Source: Pelomonas caseinilytica (GTDB lineage Bacteria; Pseudomonadota; Gammaproteobacteria; Burkholderiales; Burkholderiaceae_C). From it: 64,000 nucleotides of DNA. Below the pieces are notes generated by a model that had not been told where the DNA came from, ran no database searches, and saw nothing but the letters and a program-made list of their open reading frames with translations. Positions within the stretch are counted from its first letter, which is position 1. Each line of letters begins with the position of its first letter. Made by a program: the position numbers and the translations under genes. The stretch spans positions 62,001 through 126,000 of the forward strand of contig NZ_JAJTWT010000010.1 in assembly GCF_021353235.1 (NCBI RefSeq), read 5' to 3'. This document shows positions 60,801 to 64,000 of the stretch, in pieces.

Positions 60801-63748
60801 AGCGCCGTGACCTCTTCGGTCTGATGGCCTGTGCCTCGGCGGGCGCCCTGGCCGCTCCGGCCGGCCAGGCCTCCGGGCCGGCTTCGGCCCTGGACGCCGC
60901 CGGGCAGATGAAGGCCCTGCCGGCCGAGGCGGCGGGCGAGGGCTTCGTCTGGCAGCGGGTGGCCGAGGGCCTGCAGTTCCGCGTCGGCGGGTTGACCAAG
61001 GGCGTGCTCTTCCACGGCCCGGGCCGCGTGCGCGTGACCGCCCACCTGGGCGAGGCCTACACCACCCAGCCCAGCCTGGTGGTGCAGGGCCGGCCCGCGC
61101 CGGTCGCCATCGAGGTGAGCGACGGCGGCGGCACCCTCACCGTCACCGGCCCCGGCATGCGCGTCACGGTGGACAAGCGCAGCGGCGCCCTCGCTTTCTT
61201 CGCGCCCGACGGCCGGCTGCTCATGCGCGAGCGCGAGCAGGCGCCCACGGTGCTGCAGCACGTCGAGATCAGCGGCAGCCCGAGCTACGCCCTCACCCAG
61301 ACCTTCACGCTCGCACCCGACGAGTCCCTCTACGGCCTGGGGCAGTACAACGAGCCCTACATGGACTACCGTGGCCGCGAGGTGCTGATGGTGCAGACCA
61401 ACATCGGCATCGTCGTGCCCTTCATGGTCTCCACGCGGCGCTGGGGCCTGCTGTGGGACGTGTACTCCAAGATGAGCTTCGCCGACGGGCCCGGCGGCGC
61501 CAGCTTCCGCGCCGAAAGCGCGCCTGCAGGGGCCGACTACTACGTCGTGGCCGGTGCCGACATGGACGGCGTCATGGCCGGCTATCGCGCCCTCACCGGC
61601 GCCGCGCCGATGTTCCCCAAGGCCGCCTTCGGCCTGTTCATGAGCAAGGAGCGCTACCACACGCAGCAGCAACTGCTGGACGTCGTGAGGCGTTTCCGCG
61701 CCGAGCACTTCCCGCTCGACTACATCGTGCAGGACTGGCAGTACTGGGGCGGCGAGAAGAACGGCGTCTGGGATGGGCAGTGGAGCGGCATGGTCTGGGA
61801 CGCCGAGCGCTTCCCCAGCCCCGCGGCGATGACGCGCGAGCTGCATGACCAGCACCATGTCAAGCTGATGGCCTCCATCTGGCCGTCGATCGGCAACGAC
61901 ACGGCCCTGGCCCGCGAGCTCGATGCCAAGGGCCTGCGCTTCGAGCCCCTGCACTGGATCTCCAAGCGTGCCCGCATCTACGACGCCTTCAGCGCCGAGG
62001 GCCGGCGCATCTACTTCAAGCACGCCAAGAAGGGCCTGCTGGACGTGGGCGTGGATGCGCTGTGGATGGACGGCACCGAGGTGGAGGTCGGCGGCGCCGC
62101 CCACGACCCGCGCGAGGTCGAGGCCGACATCAAGCGCCTGGGCCGCAACGCCCTGGGCGACTTCACGCGCTACCTCAACGTCTACAGCCTCGTGACCACC
62201 CGGGGCGTCTATGAAGGCCAGCGCGCCGCCGGCCCTGGGGGCAGGCGCGTGCTGACCCTCACGCGCTCGGCCTGGGCCGGCCAGCAGCGCTACGCCGCCC
62301 TGCCCTGGTCGGGCGACACCACGGCCTCCTGGCCGGTGCTGCGCCAGCAGATCGCCGGGGGGCTGAACGTCGCCATGGCGGGCCTGCCCTACTGGTCGCA
62401 GGACACGGGCGGCTTCTTCGTCAACTACGCCGGCGGCGAGCGCAACCCCGCCTGGCGCGAGCTGTACGCGCGCTGGAACCAGTTCGGCATCTTCAACCCC
62501 GTCTACCGCATCCACGGCACCAGCGTCGAGCGCGAGCCCTACCTCTTCAAGTCACTGGACCCGGAGGTCTATCGCTCGCTGCTGGCCGCCGCCCGGCTGC
62601 GCTACCGGCTGCTGCCCTACGTCTACAGCCTGGCCTGGCGCAGCACGCAGGAGGGCTACATCCTGATGCGCGGCCTGGCCATGGACTTCCCCGACCAGGC
62701 CGCCCTGCGCAAGGTCGACGACACCTACATGTTCGGCCCCGCCCTGCTGGTGCAGCCGATCACGCGGGCGATGTTCCACGCCGAGCTGCCGCCGCCGGCC
62801 ACCGTGCCGCCGGCCCAACTGCGCACGCCCGACGGCCAGCCCGGCCTGGTGCTGGAATACTTCTCGGGCATGGCCTTCGAGAAACCTGCCAGCCGCACCG
62901 TCGACACCGTCATCGACCACCGCTGGCCCGACCCGCCGCTGGGCAGCATCCCGCCCGGTCTGTCCAGCCTGAACCGCTTTTCGGCGCGCTGGACCGGCCA
63001 GCTCGTCGCCCCGGAGAGCGGCGAGTACGAGATCGGCGTCGAGGGCGACGATGGCTTTCGCCTGTGGCTGGACGACCAGCTCGTCGTGGACGACTGGGCC
63101 GTCGGCGGGGCGCGTTTCGGCGGCCACCGCGTGACCCTGCGCGAGGGCCAGGCGCTGAAGCTGCGCATCGACTTCTTCCAGGACGGCGGCGGACGCGTGC
63201 TGCGCCTGGCCTGGCGCACGCCCAGCCAGCTGCGCGAGCTGGCCGCCACCCAGCCCAAGCTCGACCAGAGCCAGGCCACGCGGCTGCCCGCCGGCTGCGA
63301 CTGGTTCGACTTCTGGACCGGCCAGCGCCATGCCGGCGGCCAGGCCGTCACCCGCGACTACGCGCTGGACGAGTTCCCCCTGTTCGTGCGCGCCGGGGCC
63401 CTGCTGCCGCTGGGCCCGGCCGTGGAGTACACCGGCCAAAGCCCCGATGCCCCCTGGGAGATCCGCATCTACCCCGGCGCGGACGGCCGCTTCACCCTCT
63501 ACGAGGACGACGGCGAGACCTACCGCTACGAGCGCGGCGAGCACGCCACCACCACCCTGCGCTGGGACGATGCCCGCCGCCAGCTGCACATCGACGCGCG
63601 CCAGGGCCGCTACCCCGGCCTGGTGGCGCGGCGCGAACTGCGCGTGCGCCTGATGGCCGCGCCGGGCCAGGCCGAGCAGGCCCGGACCGCGCACTACGAA
63701 GGCCGCTCCCTCACCCTGAATTTCGACTCATTGCCCACGAGCCCATGA
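60797..63748 (+). CDS. GH31 alpha-xylosidase with PA14 domain (Cellvibrio Xyl31A type)
   Basis: Alpha-xylosidase of 983 residues with a short twin-arginine-like signal (KRRDLFGLMACASAGALA). N-terminal beta-sandwich (about 45-260), barrel with nucleophile Asp425 in LWMDGTEVE and acid/base Asp507 in WSGDTTASW, a PA14 domain inserted in the C-terminal part (about 680-810; LEYFSGMAFEK, FSARWTGQLVAPESGEYEIG), and the terminal DUF5110-like domain (YPGADGRFTLYEDDGETY). This order equals that of Cellvibrio japonicus Xyl31A, which removes the terminal alpha-1,6-xylose of xyloglucan oligosaccharides. It overlaps GH3 and the next esterase gene by 4 bases each. Confidence 0.93.
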   Translation: MKRRDLFGLMACASAGALAAPAGQASGPASALDAAGQMKALPAEAAGEGFVWQRVAEGLQFRVGGLTKGVLFHGPGRVRVTAHLGEAYTTQPSLVVQGRPAPVAIEVSDGGGTLTVTGPGMRVTVDKRSGALAFFAPDGRLLMREREQAPTVLQHVEISGSPSYALTQTFTLAPDESLYGLGQYNEPYMDYRGREVLMVQTNIGIVVPFMVSTRRWGLLWDVYSKMSFADGPGGASFRAESAPAGADYYVVAGADMDGVMAGYRALTGAAPMFPKAAFGLFMSKERYHTQQQLLDVVRRFRAEHFPLDYIVQDWQYWGGEKNGVWDGQWSGMVWDAERFPSPAAMTRELHDQHHVKLMASIWPSIGNDTALARELDAKGLRFEPLHWISKRARIYDAFSAEGRRIYFKHAKKGLLDVGVDALWMDGTEVEVGGAAHDPREVEADIKRLGRNALGDFTRYLNVYSLVTTRGVYEGQRAAGPGGRRVLTLTRSAWAGQQRYAALPWSGDTTASWPVLRQQIAGGLNVAMAGLPYWSQDTGGFFVNYAGGERNPAWRELYARWNQFGIFNPVYRIHGTSVEREPYLFKSLDPEVYRSLLAAARLRYRLLPYVYSLAWRSTQEGYILMRGLAMDFPDQAALRKVDDTYMFGPALLVQPITRAMFHAELPPPATVPPAQLRTPDGQPGLVLEYFSGMAFEKPASRTVDTVIDHRWPDPPLGSIPPGLSSLNRFSARWTGQLVAPESGEYEIGVEGDDGFRLWLDDQLVVDDWAVGGARFGGHRVTLREGQALKLRIDFFQDGGGRVLRLAWRTPSQLRELAATQPKLDQSQATRLPAGCDWFDFWTGQRHAGGQAVTRDYALDEFPLFVRAGALLPLGPAVEYTGQSPDAPWEIRIYPGADGRFTLYEDDGETYRYERGEHATTTLRWDDARRQLHIDARQGRYPGLVARRELRVRLMAAPGQAEQARTAHYEGRSLTLNFDSLPTSP

Positions 63749-64000
63749 AGAAGACTTCCCTTTCCCTGCTGCTGTCCCTGCTTGCCGTCACCGCCCATGC
63801 CGAAGTGCGGCTGGCCGAGGTCTTCGGCGACCACATGGTGCTGCAGCGCGACCGGCCGCTGCGCCTGTGGGGCCAGGCCACGCCCGGCAAGACGCTGACC
63901 GTCGAGTTCGCCGGCCGCCAGGCCACGGCCCGTGCCGGGGCCGATGGCCGCTGGCGCGTGCAGATGGCGCCGCTGCCAGCCGGCGGGCCTCACCGCCTGA
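63745..64000 (+). CDS. Sialate-O-acetylesterase-like esterase (N-terminus only)
   Basis: The first 85 codons of an exported protein: signal peptide (LSLLLSLLAVTAHA) and EVRLAEVFGDHMVLQRDRPLRLWGQATPGK, the characteristic N-terminus of sialate-O-acetylesterase-like (CE20-type) proteins. Such enzymes in Xanthomonas xyloglucan loci deacetylate xyloglucan. The ATG overlaps the GH31 stop as ATGA. The catalytic part lies beyond the window. Confidence 0.85.
   Translation, partial: MKKTSLSLLLSLLAVTAHAEVRLAEVFGDHMVLQRDRPLRLWGQATPGKTLTVEFAGRQATARAGADGRWRVQMAPLPAGGPHRL

Overview
The window is a high-GC stretch from a Gram-negative bacterium, most likely a betaproteobacterium of the order Burkholderiales (Roseateles/Mitsuaria-like). 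The signs are a TonB-dependent receptor without SusD, a PEP-CTERM protein, a proteobacterial non-phosphorylative L-fucose pathway, and dense operons with ATGA/TGATG overlaps. No rRNA, tRNA, CRISPR array, insertion sequence or phage gene was seen. The region reads as one large plant-glycan locus whose enzymes match decorated (fucosylated/galactosylated, acetylated) xyloglucan.

Layout. 1-3672 (minus): a two-component system with a split periplasmic-propeller sensor kinase and a NarL-type regulator. 3816-6752 (plus): the lower L-fucose pathway (fuconate dehydratase, ketodeoxyfuconate dehydrogenase, diketo-acid hydrolase). 6870-7622: a PEP-CTERM protein followed by a terminator. 7741-18135 (plus): two GH2 enzymes, an esterase, a XylFGH-type xylose importer and a small binding protein. 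18158-20329 (minus): a GH9 endoglucanase. 20580-31304 (plus): a second sugar ABC importer, then the upper L-fucose pathway (dehydrogenase, lactonase, mutarotase) interleaved with LgoD-, UxaB- and UxaA-like enzymes, and an esterase. 31301-32323 (minus): a GAF-PAS membrane protein. 32429-38764 (minus): flavin-dependent halogenase, TonB-dependent receptor and surface lipoprotein. 38949-40499 (plus): a second halogenase. 40496-42009 (minus): two near-identical FadR-type GntR regulators. 42479-64000 (plus): the hydrolase block GH35, GDSL esterase, GH95, GH5, GH29, GH97, GH-remnant pseudogene, GH74, GH39, GH3, GH31 and a sialate-O-acetylesterase-like gene cut by the window edge.

How it works together (inference from families). 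Surface or secreted endo-enzymes (GH74 lipoprotein, GH5, GH9) would cut the polymer. The TonB receptor and lipoprotein would capture and import oligosaccharides. Periplasmic GH35/GH2, GH95/GH29, GH31, GH3, GH97 and esterases would strip galactose, fucose, xylose, glucose and acetyl groups. The two ABC importers would take up xylose and probably fucose, and the cytoplasmic enzymes would convert L-fucose to pyruvate plus lactate. The LgoD-UxaB-UxaA trio suggests a side branch that turns L-galactonate into 2-keto-3-deoxygluconate.

The most striking non-coding signal is a dyad of the form TGGTCnGACCA. It occurs about 18 times, only in the promoter regions of the locus, with a recurrent centre-to-centre spacing of 30 bp and then 14 bp. 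It fits the FadR-subfamily operator pattern, so the tandem FadR-type regulators probably control the whole 60-kb region, including themselves and the two-component system.
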